From Peribacillus sp. ACCC06369 (GTDB taxonomy: Bacteria; Bacillota; Bacilli; Bacillales; DSM-1321): a stretch of DNA of 64,000 bases. A program made the translations under genes and the position numbers. Below the pieces are notes generated by a model, which saw nothing but the letters and a program-made list of their open reading frames with translations, ran no database searches and was not told where the DNA came from. The stretch lies in assembly GCF_030348945.1 (NCBI RefSeq), contig NZ_JAUCEN010000002.1, positions 2,418,001 through 2,482,000 on the forward strand, read 5' to 3'. Below are positions 26,421 through 34,957 of this stretch, in pieces (the stretch's first letter is position 1; each line of letters opens with the position of its first letter).

Positions 26421-27572
26421 ATGTATCAATCATTTGAGTTTCATCTTCCCACAAAGATTTATTTTGGATATAACAAAATCAACGAACTTAACAATATACC
26501 TTTTAAAGTAAAACGTGCCTTTATCGTTACTGATAACGGTGTCTTAAAATCAGGGTTAATCGAAAATGTAACAAAAATCTTAGAGGACAATCACATTTCT
26601 TATGTGATTTATGATGATGTGGAACCGGATCCGAGCGTTGAAACCGTTGACAAAGCAGCTCACGGGTTTCAACAGGAAGAATGCGATGCTTTAATCGCCA
26701 TTGGCGGGGGCAGTCCGATCGATACAGCCAAAGGTGTTCGTGTAATAGCTGGAAATGGAGGGAGTATTCGTGATTATGCTGGAGTAAATCTTATCAAGCA
26801 ATCATCCAATATTCCTCTCATTGCAATACCTACGACATCCGGCACCGGAAGTGAAGTGACCATGTTTGCTGTTTTTTCGGATTGGGAGGAGAATCGAAAA
26901 GTTACGGTAACGAGCCCATTCATCGCACCGGATATAAGTATAGTGGACCCTAAAATGACGATGACTGCACCAACGAAAATTACAGCAGCCTCAGGATTTG
27001 ATGCCTTTGCACATGGGGCAGAGTCATTTGTGTCACGGATATCCCAGCCTGCCAGTGACGCACTTGCATTATCAGCCATGCGAACTGTTAGCAAATACCT
27101 TCGTCGGGCCGTATTTAATGGAAATGATGTAGAGGCAAGGATCAAAATGGCAGAAGCTAGTCTCTTGGCCGGTATGGCATTCAATCAATCATTCCTCGGA
27201 TTGACACATGCCATTGGAAGTGCGTTAAGCGGATATGCCCATGTTAGTCACGGAGTGGCAATAGGTCTGCTTTTACCGGAGGTTATCCGCCGTAATTCGA
27301 TATCCCTGGTCGATAAGCATGTTGAAATGGCGAGCGTTTTTCGAGTAACTGATCCATCGTTACCTGGTTGGAAGATTACAGACCAATTAATAGAAGATGT
27401 GACTAAATTACGAAACGATATCGGGCTTCCACAGAAATTGCAGCAGGTGGGGGTTAAAGAAGAGCACCTTAAGGGGATCGCACACGACTCCGTGAAAAGT
27501 GGAATGTGGAAATTTAATCCTTGGCTAGCAACAGAAGAAGAGATTTTGGATCTACTGAAAGAACTGTTTTAA
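26421..27572 (+). CDS. Iron-containing alcohol dehydrogenase
   Basis: This 383-residue group III alcohol dehydrogenase has the NAD-binding GGGSPIDTAKGV at about 95, the SGTGSEVT segment, and metal-ligand His residues in THAIGSALSGYAHVSHGVA. It interconverts a primary alcohol and an aldehyde in the cytosol. It lies 17 bases after the aldehyde dehydrogenase gene; together they could take a hydroxymethyl or alcohol substrate to the acid. Substrate unknown. Confidence 0.9.
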   Translation: MYQSFEFHLPTKIYFGYNKINELNNIPFKVKRAFIVTDNGVLKSGLIENVTKILEDNHISYVIYDDVEPDPSVETVDKAAHGFQQEECDALIAIGGGSPIDTAKGVRVIAGNGGSIRDYAGVNLIKQSSNIPLIAIPTTSGTGSEVTMFAVFSDWEENRKVTVTSPFIAPDISIVDPKMTMTAPTKITAASGFDAFAHGAESFVSRISQPASDALALSAMRTVSKYLRRAVFNGNDVEARIKMAEASLLAGMAFNQSFLGLTHAIGSALSGYAHVSHGVAIGLLLPEVIRRNSISLVDKHVEMASVFRVTDPSLPGWKITDQLIEDVTKLRNDIGLPQKLQQVGVKEEHLKGIAHDSVKSGMWKFNPWLATEEEILDLLKELF

Positions 27573-27629
27573 AGTTTGATTTTTTTATTAAAGACTATTA
27601 ATTCTATTATAAAATTGGAGGTAATTGTA

Positions 27630-28478
27630 ATGACAGAAAATATCGATAAAACTGAAGAGCTAATCCCTAGTATTGATAAGACGACGGATGAAGTGGCATG
27701 GGACTTATATCGAAAAGCGATTCGTTTTGGGACTTGGGATCCTGCTGCTATCGATCTTAGCCAGGATAAAAGGGATTTTGAAGCGCTTGATGAAGACCTT
27801 AAAGGATATCTTATTCATTTTTGTACAGGATTTCTCGATGCTGAAGAAAATGTTGCCTTAAAGTTTTGTCCCTGGATCATGTTAGGTACCTCTACAGAAC
27901 AACAGGCATTCCTTAGTACTCAATTGCTCGAGGAATTTAAACATACTGAGTTTTTTATGCGCTATTTTAAAGAAGTAATTGGTCGTGAGCGAATTCCTTC
28001 AGTGAAAAATATGGTTCAGCAGAAACTTGATAATCGTGTAAAAGTAATGCTGAATGCTCTTGAACAAGGAGAAGAGGAACGTGAGGCTGCACTTGTAGAA
28101 GGGTTAACCCATTACCAAGGAATAATAGAAGGTGTTCAAGCGATGACTGGATATGATGTGTTTCGAGGTGTATACGGAAGTAAGGGCCTATTGCCTGGTT
28201 TGAGTGAAGGATTTGCCCGAATCAAGGAAGACGAAGGACGGCATGTAGGCTTTGGACTTCGTATGCTAAAGCTGTTTGCCCGTAAACCAGAACATGCCAA
28301 GAGAATTCGTGCGTTATACGAAGAATACCTTCCTCTTATCTTGGTTCGATATGATCAACCTGTCATTGTAGACGGTAGGGAATACCCAACTCCACCTGAA
28401 GTTCGAGGCCGTGAAAGAGTGTCTAAAATGTTAGAACGCAGACTTAAAGACATATTAGGTTCATCAGTTACCGTTTAA
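27630..28478 (+). CDS. R2-like ligand-binding oxidase (R2lox)
   Basis: From ATG 27630 (after TTGGAGGTAATTGTA) the protein has 282 residues and the ferritin-like four-helix fold of ribonucleotide reductase R2, but no reductase alpha-subunit gene is near. The metal ligands are in place: E72 (DAEENVA), E102 and H105 (LEEFKHTEF), E167 (QGIIEGVQ), E202 and H205 (KEDEGRHVG). V75 and Y162 occupy the positions that form the Val-Tyr ether crosslink known in R2lox, which sets it apart from NrdB/NrdF. R2lox proteins build a Mn/Fe or Fe/Fe centre that activates O2 and bind a long-chain ligand; their physiological substrate is unknown. Here it lies inside an aromatic/furan operon, 57 bases after the alcohol dehydrogenase. 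Confidence 0.85.
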   Translation: MTENIDKTEELIPSIDKTTDEVAWDLYRKAIRFGTWDPAAIDLSQDKRDFEALDEDLKGYLIHFCTGFLDAEENVALKFCPWIMLGTSTEQQAFLSTQLLEEFKHTEFFMRYFKEVIGRERIPSVKNMVQQKLDNRVKVMLNALEQGEEEREAALVEGLTHYQGIIEGVQAMTGYDVFRGVYGSKGLLPGLSEGFARIKEDEGRHVGFGLRMLKLFARKPEHAKRIRALYEEYLPLILVRYDQPVIVDGREYPTPPEVRGRERVSKMLERRLKDILGSSVTV

Positions 28479-28494
28479 TGAGGATTCTTTTATT

Positions 28495-28542
28495 ATGAAA
28501 GCATAGCCATTGCGTACCTGGCTTGGGCATCTTCAAACATGA
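28495..28542 (+). pseudogene. Vestige of a UbiD-type N-terminus
   Basis: ATG 28495 opens MKA, a stop, then PLRTWLGHLQT and a second stop. The intact UbiD at 30080 begins MRSKTFRTWLTHLQT, with the RTWL at the same distance from the start. Sixteen codons are too few for a database hit by themselves, but position-by-position agreement and location inside the same operon make a decayed ubiD start the best reading. The symporter gene now sits between this vestige and the intact ubiD. Confidence 0.6.
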
Positions 28543-28592
28543 ATAAATGAAAATTCATAAATTCATTTCTAGATTAAAATGGGGGAGTTACT

Positions 28593-30005
28593 GTGCCTAA
28601 TGGAAATATAATAATTTTAGGAATTGTCGTCTTTTATATTTTGCTTACTGCTTTCTTTGGTTTATATACAAAAAAATTCTCAAAAAGTTCCGATAAGTAC
28701 ATGACAGGCGGAAAGGCGTTTGGGCCTTTTATTATTGGAGTTTTAATGATGTCAGAGTTTATTGGTACCGGATCAACGATCGGAACAGCCCAAACTGCTT
28801 ACAGCACAGGTATTTCGGCAGCATGGAATTTGATTACACTTGCATTGGCATTTGCGTTATTTGCTTACACTATGGCAAAAAAGTTTCATGAACGGGGAGA
28901 GTATACAATCTCGGGAGCCATTGCTAAAACGTATGGGAATGGTGCACGAGTTATAACCTCGCTAATTATGATCTATGCCCTGGCAGTAGTTAATGTTTCA
29001 ATGTACGCTGGCGGAGCGGCTACATTATCAGCAATTCTTAATGTCCCACATACAATGGCAGCAATAATTGTTGGGGTGATAACCGTAGTATATGTCTCAT
29101 TAGGTGGAATGTTTGCAGTTGCATATACCAATTTAATTCACGCCTTTATCAAGTACTTGGGTTTGATACTTGCGCTTGCATTTGGTTTGGCGGCAGCGGG
29201 GGGACTTTCCGGGTTATCCTTGAATCTAGAGTCTGAGATGTTTGACTGGACGGGAATCGGCTTGTCAACAATCATTGCTTGGACAATAGCTAATATCGGT
29301 TCCATTTTTTCAACTCAATATATTATCCAGGCGATATCTTCAACACAAGATGATGCTAAGGCCAAGAAAGCGAGCATCTATGCCGGTTTCCTTGTAATTC
29401 CCGTTGGTATCATTGCATCTTTGATTGGGATGACTGCCTCAATTGTTTTTCCGAACATCGCGCCAGCAGAAGCTTTCCCTATGATGACAACGTTAATGAA
29501 TCCGTTTCTGGCGGGACTAGTTGTAGCTGGATTAATTGCCGCTGTCTTTGGTACAGTTGCAGCTTCAACTATTGGGTCGGCTGCCCTTCTATTGAAAGAT
29601 TTCTACAATCCCATTTTTAATAAAGATGCTTCTGACACGAAATCGTTGCGGTTTGCCCGAATTGCAACAATTGTTATGGGACTGATTCCGATTCCATTTG
29701 CGATTTTTGCACCAGAAATATTAAGCACTGTCTTTTTTGCTAGAGCTTTAAGAACCACCTTAGCCGTTATTGTCGTTTTGATGTTCTATTTCCCGCGTTT
29801 TAGTAGTGGACGAGGAGCAGTATTGGGAATGGTCTTTGCCGTGATTACGACAACTGTCTGGTATCTTGGCGGTGATCCATTAGGGATAGATAATATCTAT
29901 GTCGCTGCAGTTACTCCATTAATTGTCATGTTGTTTGATCATTTCATCAATAAGAATAATAGAGTTTCGTATAACGAACCTAAGGTCAAGACGGAAATCA
30001 TATAG
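28593..30005 (+). CDS. Sodium:solute symporter (SSS family)
   Basis: The 470-residue protein has about 13 hydrophobic helices, starting at GTG 28593 after GGGGGAGTTACT. Family features include GGKAFGPFIIGVLMMSEFIG near helix 2 and the sodium-site region TYGNGARVITSLIMIYALAVV. It would import a carboxylate or similar solute with Na+. Within the ubiX-ubiD operon, it adds a fourth type of carrier to the supercluster. Confidence 0.88.
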   Translation: MPNGNIIILGIVVFYILLTAFFGLYTKKFSKSSDKYMTGGKAFGPFIIGVLMMSEFIGTGSTIGTAQTAYSTGISAAWNLITLALAFALFAYTMAKKFHERGEYTISGAIAKTYGNGARVITSLIMIYALAVVNVSMYAGGAATLSAILNVPHTMAAIIVGVITVVYVSLGGMFAVAYTNLIHAFIKYLGLILALAFGLAAAGGLSGLSLNLESEMFDWTGIGLSTIIAWTIANIGSIFSTQYIIQAISSTQDDAKAKKASIYAGFLVIPVGIIASLIGMTASIVFPNIAPAEAFPMMTTLMNPFLAGLVVAGLIAAVFGTVAASTIGSAALLLKDFYNPIFNKDASDTKSLRFARIATIVMGLIPIPFAIFAPEILSTVFFARALRTTLAVIVVLMFYFPRFSSGRGAVLGMVFAVITTTVWYLGGDPLGIDNIYVAAVTPLIVMLFDHFINKNNRVSYNEPKVKTEII

Positions 30006-30079
30006 GGATGAACGCTATAATTGAAGCTAAAATGAAGTAAATAATAATAACTATTAAAAAAATCAGGAGGATTCAATTT

Positions 30080-31477
30080 ATGAGATCAAAGACGTTTCGG
30101 ACATGGCTTACACACCTGCAAACAACGGGTCGTTTAGCGACAATTGATAAAAATGTCAGTTTAGAATATGAGGTTGCTGCTATTGCGAAAAAATTAGATG
30201 GAAAAAAGGCTACCTATTTTACTAGCGTAGAAGATTATGAGATTCCTGTCGTATCAGGAATTTGTTCAACACGTGAGGATTTTGCAGAAGCTTTGGAAAC
30301 GGATCAATACAATGTTATAACAAAATTCACAGAGGCGGTATCCGCTCCAGAAGCATGTCTGCTAGTTAATGAAAATGAAGCCCCTGTTAAAGAAAATATT
30401 ATTCTAGAAAATATCGATTTGATGAAGATGTTTCCAATTCCGGTTCACCATGAGAAAGATTCGGGTAATTACATCACCGCTGGATTGTTTATTGTTAGGG
30501 ATCCAGTTACTCGGAAGCAGAACGTTTCAATTCATCGTCTCCAAATTTCTGGGAAAAATAAGATAGGAGCCTTAATTTTGCCTCGCCATACTTTTCATTT
30601 GTATAAGCAGGCTGAAGAGGCGGGGAGACCACTGGAATGTGCAATCGCCATTGGCGTCGATCCGGTGACCTTACTGGCGTCTCAAGCTAGCACTCCGTTC
30701 GGAGTAGATGAACTTGAAATTTCAAGTGCTCTCCGTGGAGAACCATTAGAAGTGGTTCGTTGTAAGACGGTTGATATTGATGTCCCGGCTTATGCGGAAA
30801 TTGTATTAGAAGGAAAAATTCTTCCACATGTTCGTGAGCCGGAAGGCCCTTTTGGAGAATTCCCAAAATACTATGGACCGCGCAGTGACAAGGAGGTCAT
30901 TGAGATTACTGCAGTAACTCACCGAAACAATCCGATTTTTTATACGATTGTTCCTGCGGGATACGAACATCTTTTGCTTGGTGGGATTCCACGTGAGGCA
31001 AGTCTATTCCAAAGCATTCGCCAGACCGTCCCGTCAGTAACAGCGGTGCATATGAGCCCTGGTGGCACATGTCGCTATCATGCGATTGTTTCAATAAAAA
31101 AACGGAATGAAGGCGAAGCGAAAAATGCAATTTTAGCTGCTCTTGCTAATAGTTTTGATATTAAACATGTCGTCGTAACGGATGAAGAGGTTGATATTTT
31201 TAATATGGAAGAAGTGGAATGGGCAATCGCAACCCGCTTTCAAGCAGACAGAGACTTAGTGGTAGTTCATGAAGCACAAAGTTCGAAGCTTGACCCGTCA
31301 ACACGCGATGGAGTGGGCTCGAAGATGGGATTTGACTGTACAATCCCCTTAGACAGTGAAGAAATGCAATACTTGCGAGTTCAAATTCCCGGCTACAATG
31401 AATGTAATCTAGATGATTATATAAATCCTGATAAATTGATTCAATCAGTTCATCTTGAAGGAGATATAGACTTCTAA
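30080..31477 (+). CDS. ubiD: UbiD-family prenylated-FMN decarboxylase
   Basis: The 465-residue protein follows CAGGAGGATTCAATTT. UbiD hallmarks include SGNYITAGLFIVRDP (prenylated-FMN and Mn/K site region), the acid-base segment REPEGPFGEFPKYYGP and HMSPGGTCRYHAIVSIKK. Length is typical. It non-oxidatively decarboxylates (or carboxylates) an aromatic or heteroaromatic acid, using cofactor made by the UbiX in the same operon. In HMF degradation the equivalent HmfF removes CO2 from 2,5-furandicarboxylate to give 2-furoate; hydroxybenzoate or pyrrole-carboxylate decarboxylation are alternatives. It ends the operon ahead of a terminator. Confidence 0.92.
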   Translation: MRSKTFRTWLTHLQTTGRLATIDKNVSLEYEVAAIAKKLDGKKATYFTSVEDYEIPVVSGICSTREDFAEALETDQYNVITKFTEAVSAPEACLLVNENEAPVKENIILENIDLMKMFPIPVHHEKDSGNYITAGLFIVRDPVTRKQNVSIHRLQISGKNKIGALILPRHTFHLYKQAEEAGRPLECAIAIGVDPVTLLASQASTPFGVDELEISSALRGEPLEVVRCKTVDIDVPAYAEIVLEGKILPHVREPEGPFGEFPKYYGPRSDKEVIEITAVTHRNNPIFYTIVPAGYEHLLLGGIPREASLFQSIRQTVPSVTAVHMSPGGTCRYHAIVSIKKRNEGEAKNAILAALANSFDIKHVVVTDEEVDIFNMEEVEWAIATRFQADRDLVVVHEAQSSKLDPSTRDGVGSKMGFDCTIPLDSEEMQYLRVQIPGYNECNLDDYINPDKLIQSVHLEGDIDF

Positions 31478-31494
31478 AAAATATGAAAAAATTG

Positions 31495-31543
31495 TGGCTG
31501 ACTCAAAAGGCTTAGTGCTTGACCTTTTGGTGTCAGCCTTTTC
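31495..31543 (+). terminator. Terminator of the ubiX-ubiD operon
   Basis: GGCTGACTCAAAAGG pairs with CCTTTTGGTGTCAGCC (one bulge) and runs into TTTT. It follows the ubiD stop codon by about 20 bases. Confidence 0.9.
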
Positions 31544-31840
31544 AACATGGGTAATCAAAAAAACACTTCGCTCATTTCCTACAAGTTATCATTCATATTC
31601 TCCTCTATTCAATGTGATTGTAAGCAAACCTGTACAAAAAGTATTAGTCAAACTTTTGAATTCATGTTGAACAGTATGCCTTTGATTCACTGGGTAAAAA
31701 AGACCTGCAAAGTCTCTTGAAAAATAAACGGCTTCATGCTTTATTTTTTTCCTTTAAAACCACTATCAAAACAACTAAACTACCTTTTCTAGATGGAATT
31801 ATAAGGAACAGGAAGCCTAGGTTTTTTTATAAATGGAACT

Positions 31841-31856
31841 TGGCTTGTTTTTTGCA
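31841..31856 (+). promoter_or_regulatory. Second sigma-54 (-24/-12) promoter
   Basis: TGGCTTGTTTTTTGCA has GG and GC at the required 10-base spacing and matches the ubiX-operon promoter at the conserved positions. It lies 600 bases before ligase 2, with a decayed coxG copy in between. No terminator is visible between it and the ligase, so it probably drives ligase 2. The 300 bases upstream (31544-31840) hold no gene. Confidence 0.7.
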
Positions 31857-32067
31857 GTTTTAATAGATTCAATATAGGTACATTGTTTGTACTAAGGAAA
31901 ATATTGATATGAGGAAAGTGAAATATTGAATACCAAAAGTAAGTTATCGATTATTATGTCTATTAATAAATTTAAAGATGCATTCTTAATTTTAAAATCA
32001 TTTTTTGAAACATAACTCTTCTATCATATGTTATTTTAGTAAAGTAATATAAAGCGAGGGGGTATTC

Positions 32068-32310
32068 ATGATGGAAGGTATAGGGAGTTTAAAATTGTCA
32101 GCAGAAATTGAACAGTCTAGGGAGTAGATTCAGAGGTGTTTAAAATATGCATCATGGGGTGCAAAAAAATAGAGCTTGTTAAAGAAAATAGAAAATATGT
32201 ATTAAGCTGATATTTCTATAGTTGTGTAGCAGTGAAGGGTGACTACTCGATTGTAAATCTATATCTTATCGAATAATCGTAAAGGGTGTGGGGGCCTTGG
32301 AATCAACTGA
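32068..32310 (+). pseudogene. Decayed coxG paralog
   Basis: It starts with GCGAGGGGGTATTC and MMEGIGSLKLSAEIEQS, very close to the intact CoxG at 18147, but meets a stop after about 14 codons. Further recognisable pieces (MGCKKIELVKEN, VKGDYS, IVKGVGG) are spread over different frames, with deletions. It holds the same position relative to ligase 2 that intact coxG holds relative to ligase 1, so it is the remains of a duplicated operon start. Confidence 0.88.
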
Positions 32311-32439
32311 CTCAAGGATAATACCCGCAACAGCCTCCATGCTAAAAAACCACAACTGGCCTTACTTAGAATTAAAAAACGAGTAAAAAGTGATTTAGAT
32401 AAGATAAGCACAACTCAAGGGGAAAAGGAGAGATGTAAA

Positions 32440-33999
32440 ATGAATTTAGGTACATTATTCGATTTTGCAGTTGAGCGCTACCCAAACCATGTCGCTTTAG
32501 TTCAAGACCAAAAACGCTATACTTATGTCCAATTACAACAGGAAATAGAAAAAATTGCAGCCTCTTTGCAGCGTCTAGGCATTCAGAAGCAGGATCGTGT
32601 TGTAGTCATCTTAAAGAACCGAGTTGAAAATGTAATCATTTATTGGGCATTACAAAAACTTGGTGCGATCTATACTCCGCTTAATGACCGATTATCCACT
32701 AAAGAGGTCGAGTATTGTGTAAACGATGCTGAAGCGAAAGCTGTCGTCTATGAATCAGCCAGTCAAAATGCCGTATTAGGATCGAACTTTTCTGAAAGGC
32801 CAATTTTGATAGGTGATGAGAATTATATTGGTGTAGATATTTCTTATCCTGAACTAGTAGACCGAAGCCCAGGTAGCTATCAAAAGCCTACTTTAGATGA
32901 AAATGATATTTCGATCATGTTATACACGTCAGGAACAACAGGACGTCCAAAGGGAGTACCACGTACCCATAGGAATGAATATGCCTCAGCGATGGCACAT
33001 ATCGTCCAAAACCAGTACAAGTTGTGGGAAAGTACACTAGGAGTAATGCCGCTTTATTATACAATGGGCGTTCGTTCACTGCTTACCATGGCGTTATTAA
33101 ATGGAAAAATTGCTATTTTGCCAGACTTTGATTCTGGAGATGCTCTTGAGATTATTTACAGAGAAAGAATCTCTTCCCTTTATTTAATCCCTACGCTTTA
33201 TCATGATATGCTAACACATCCAGACTTCAATAAATATGACCTATCCAAGCTTGAAAAAGTTGGATATGCAGGTGCTGCAATGACCACTACATTAGTAAAT
33301 CAATGTGTGAAGTTACTTAAACCAAAGGTATTTGTAAATCATTACGGCAGTACAGAAGTATATACGTTTTCTATTTGTCCTAATGTATCTGAAAAGCCAG
33401 GCAGTGTAGGTAAACCAGGTATTCACCAAAATCTTCGTATTGTAAAAGCAGATCCCGACGGTCGTTCTACTCCCGAAGATATAGTTGGGAAAAAAGAAAT
33501 TGGTGAAATAATTTCAAATTTAGATTCCATTGAAGCATTTAAGGGGTATTGGAATCGCCCTGATGCTACTGTTAAAGCGATGCGCAATGGTTGGTATTTT
33601 ACAGGAGATATTGGTTTTCTTGATGAAGACGGCGATTTATTCGTTGTTGGTCGGCTTGACGATATGATTATCTCTGAGGGAGAAAATATTCATCCATTAG
33701 AAATTGAAGATTGTCTGTCACAACATCCAAACGTTTTGGAAGCTATTGTTATTGGAGAGCAGGATGATCGATTGGGACAAATCGTATCCGCCTATATTGT
33801 CTCTAAAAACGAAACGGTTACAGCACAAGAGTTAGATGAGTTTTGTAAAAGGTATCCTAACATGTCGAACTATAAAAGACCAAGAAAGTATACATTTGTT
33901 AAGGAAATGCCAAAAAGCCCCGTTGGAAAAATCCTACGCCGAAAATTACGTGAGGGTGATTTTGAGGCACTACAAAATCAAAGCGATTCTGTAGGCTGA
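32440..33999 (+). CDS. Aromatic/furoic acid-CoA ligase 2 (AMP-forming)
   Basis: The 519-residue paralog of ligase 1 is clearly homologous from end to end and follows AAAGGAGAGATGTAAA. The ATP loop YTSGTTGRPKGVPRTH and the catalytic Lys region SPVGKILRRKL are intact. Two changes fall in usually conserved spots: H to Y at residue 207 (PLYYTMG) and G to E at residue 413 (IISEGENIHP). These may change substrate choice or reduce activity. It may form one unit with the downstream regulator gene, since no strong terminator is seen in the 157-base gap. Confidence 0.88.
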   Translation: MNLGTLFDFAVERYPNHVALVQDQKRYTYVQLQQEIEKIAASLQRLGIQKQDRVVVILKNRVENVIIYWALQKLGAIYTPLNDRLSTKEVEYCVNDAEAKAVVYESASQNAVLGSNFSERPILIGDENYIGVDISYPELVDRSPGSYQKPTLDENDISIMLYTSGTTGRPKGVPRTHRNEYASAMAHIVQNQYKLWESTLGVMPLYYTMGVRSLLTMALLNGKIAILPDFDSGDALEIIYRERISSLYLIPTLYHDMLTHPDFNKYDLSKLEKVGYAGAAMTTTLVNQCVKLLKPKVFVNHYGSTEVYTFSICPNVSEKPGSVGKPGIHQNLRIVKADPDGRSTPEDIVGKKEIGEIISNLDSIEAFKGYWNRPDATVKAMRNGWYFTGDIGFLDEDGDLFVVGRLDDMIISEGENIHPLEIEDCLSQHPNVLEAIVIGEQDDRLGQIVSAYIVSKNETVTAQELDEFCKRYPNMSNYKRPRKYTFVKEMPKSPVGKILRRKLREGDFEALQNQSDSVG

Positions 34000-34156
34000 T
34001 ATAAAATAAATCTCTCCGCTGAGAGTGTTGAAAAAGATGTATTTTCTAACTCTAGTGAAAGTGGTTAAATTTTTATAACTCTCATCTTAAAAAATTAAAA
34101 CTAATTATTTCTGAATATTTTTATAATAGATTTACATAGAAGTAAAGAGGTGTCCT

Positions 34157-34924
34157 ATGGCAGAGCTGCTAATTGTTGATACAGACCTAAGCTGTATAAG
34201 CAATATTCGTCATATTGTTGAAAATAGCGACTATAACTTTCTTCGTATTTATGAAGCTAATAACGCACAACGGGCTATGATGATGCTTAAACAATCCCGT
34301 CCAAGTGCGCTTATAATGGATGTTTCACTTCCGAACATGGATGGCATAGATTTTGGGAAAAACGTACTACTTATCTATCCAGACTTACCCATCATTGCAA
34401 TTACAGGGTTAAAAATGTTTGAAATCGTCCAATCAGCCATTAATGCGGGTTTTTCAGCTTATTTATTGAAACCGCTTACTAAAAACCAGCTTTTGAACAT
34501 ATTCGATCGTGTTTTAAGACCAATAATTAAAATGGAAATAAGTCAGACGGTTAAAAATGAAGGTGAATTCGAATTAGATTTAAGAAAACCGATTCAAAGT
34601 GCCGTACAATACATTCAGTTACATTACAATGAATGTCTTACTCTTAAAAATATTGCTGATAAGGTTTATTTAAGCCCATCCTACTTTAGTAAATCTTTTA
34701 AGGAAGAAATAGGGATGACATTTGTAGAATACTTATCTTGGATTCGTGTTCAGAAGGCAAAAAATATGTTAAGAATGATTTCTCTACCAATTGATGTTAT
34801 TGCTAATAACACCGGTTTTGCAAATTCCAGTTACTTTGCAACAACATTCAAGAAAATAGAAGGAAAAACTCCAACTCAGTATCGAGAGCATTTTTTCTGG
34901 GAAAGAAAAAAAGATATCAATTGA
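34157..34924 (+). CDS. Response regulator with AraC-type DNA-binding domain
   Basis: The 255-residue protein has an N-terminal receiver (about 1-120) with the phospho-acceptor Asp in LIMDVSLPNMDG and Lys in YLLKPLTK, and a C-terminal AraC/XylS double helix-turn-helix (about 150-250: ADKVYLSPSYFSKSFKEE, ANNTGFANSSYFATTFKK). This is the YesN-type layout. No histidine kinase gene is next to it. It lies between ligase 2 and the molybdenum enzyme genes and may control one of them. RBS is AAAGAGGTG. Confidence 0.9.
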   Translation: MAELLIVDTDLSCISNIRHIVENSDYNFLRIYEANNAQRAMMMLKQSRPSALIMDVSLPNMDGIDFGKNVLLIYPDLPIIAITGLKMFEIVQSAINAGFSAYLLKPLTKNQLLNIFDRVLRPIIKMEISQTVKNEGEFELDLRKPIQSAVQYIQLHYNECLTLKNIADKVYLSPSYFSKSFKEEIGMTFVEYLSWIRVQKAKNMLRMISLPIDVIANNTGFANSSYFATTFKKIEGKTPTQYREHFFWERKKDIN

Positions 34925-34957
34925 AAAAAATATTTTTTCACTTTGGGAGGGGTGGTT

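Noticed and set aside
27576..27629. Earlier in-frame ATG for R2lox adding 18 residues
   Set aside because: The ribosome binding site GGAGGTAATT lies downstream of it, right before ATG 27630, and R2lox residue numbering fits the shorter form.
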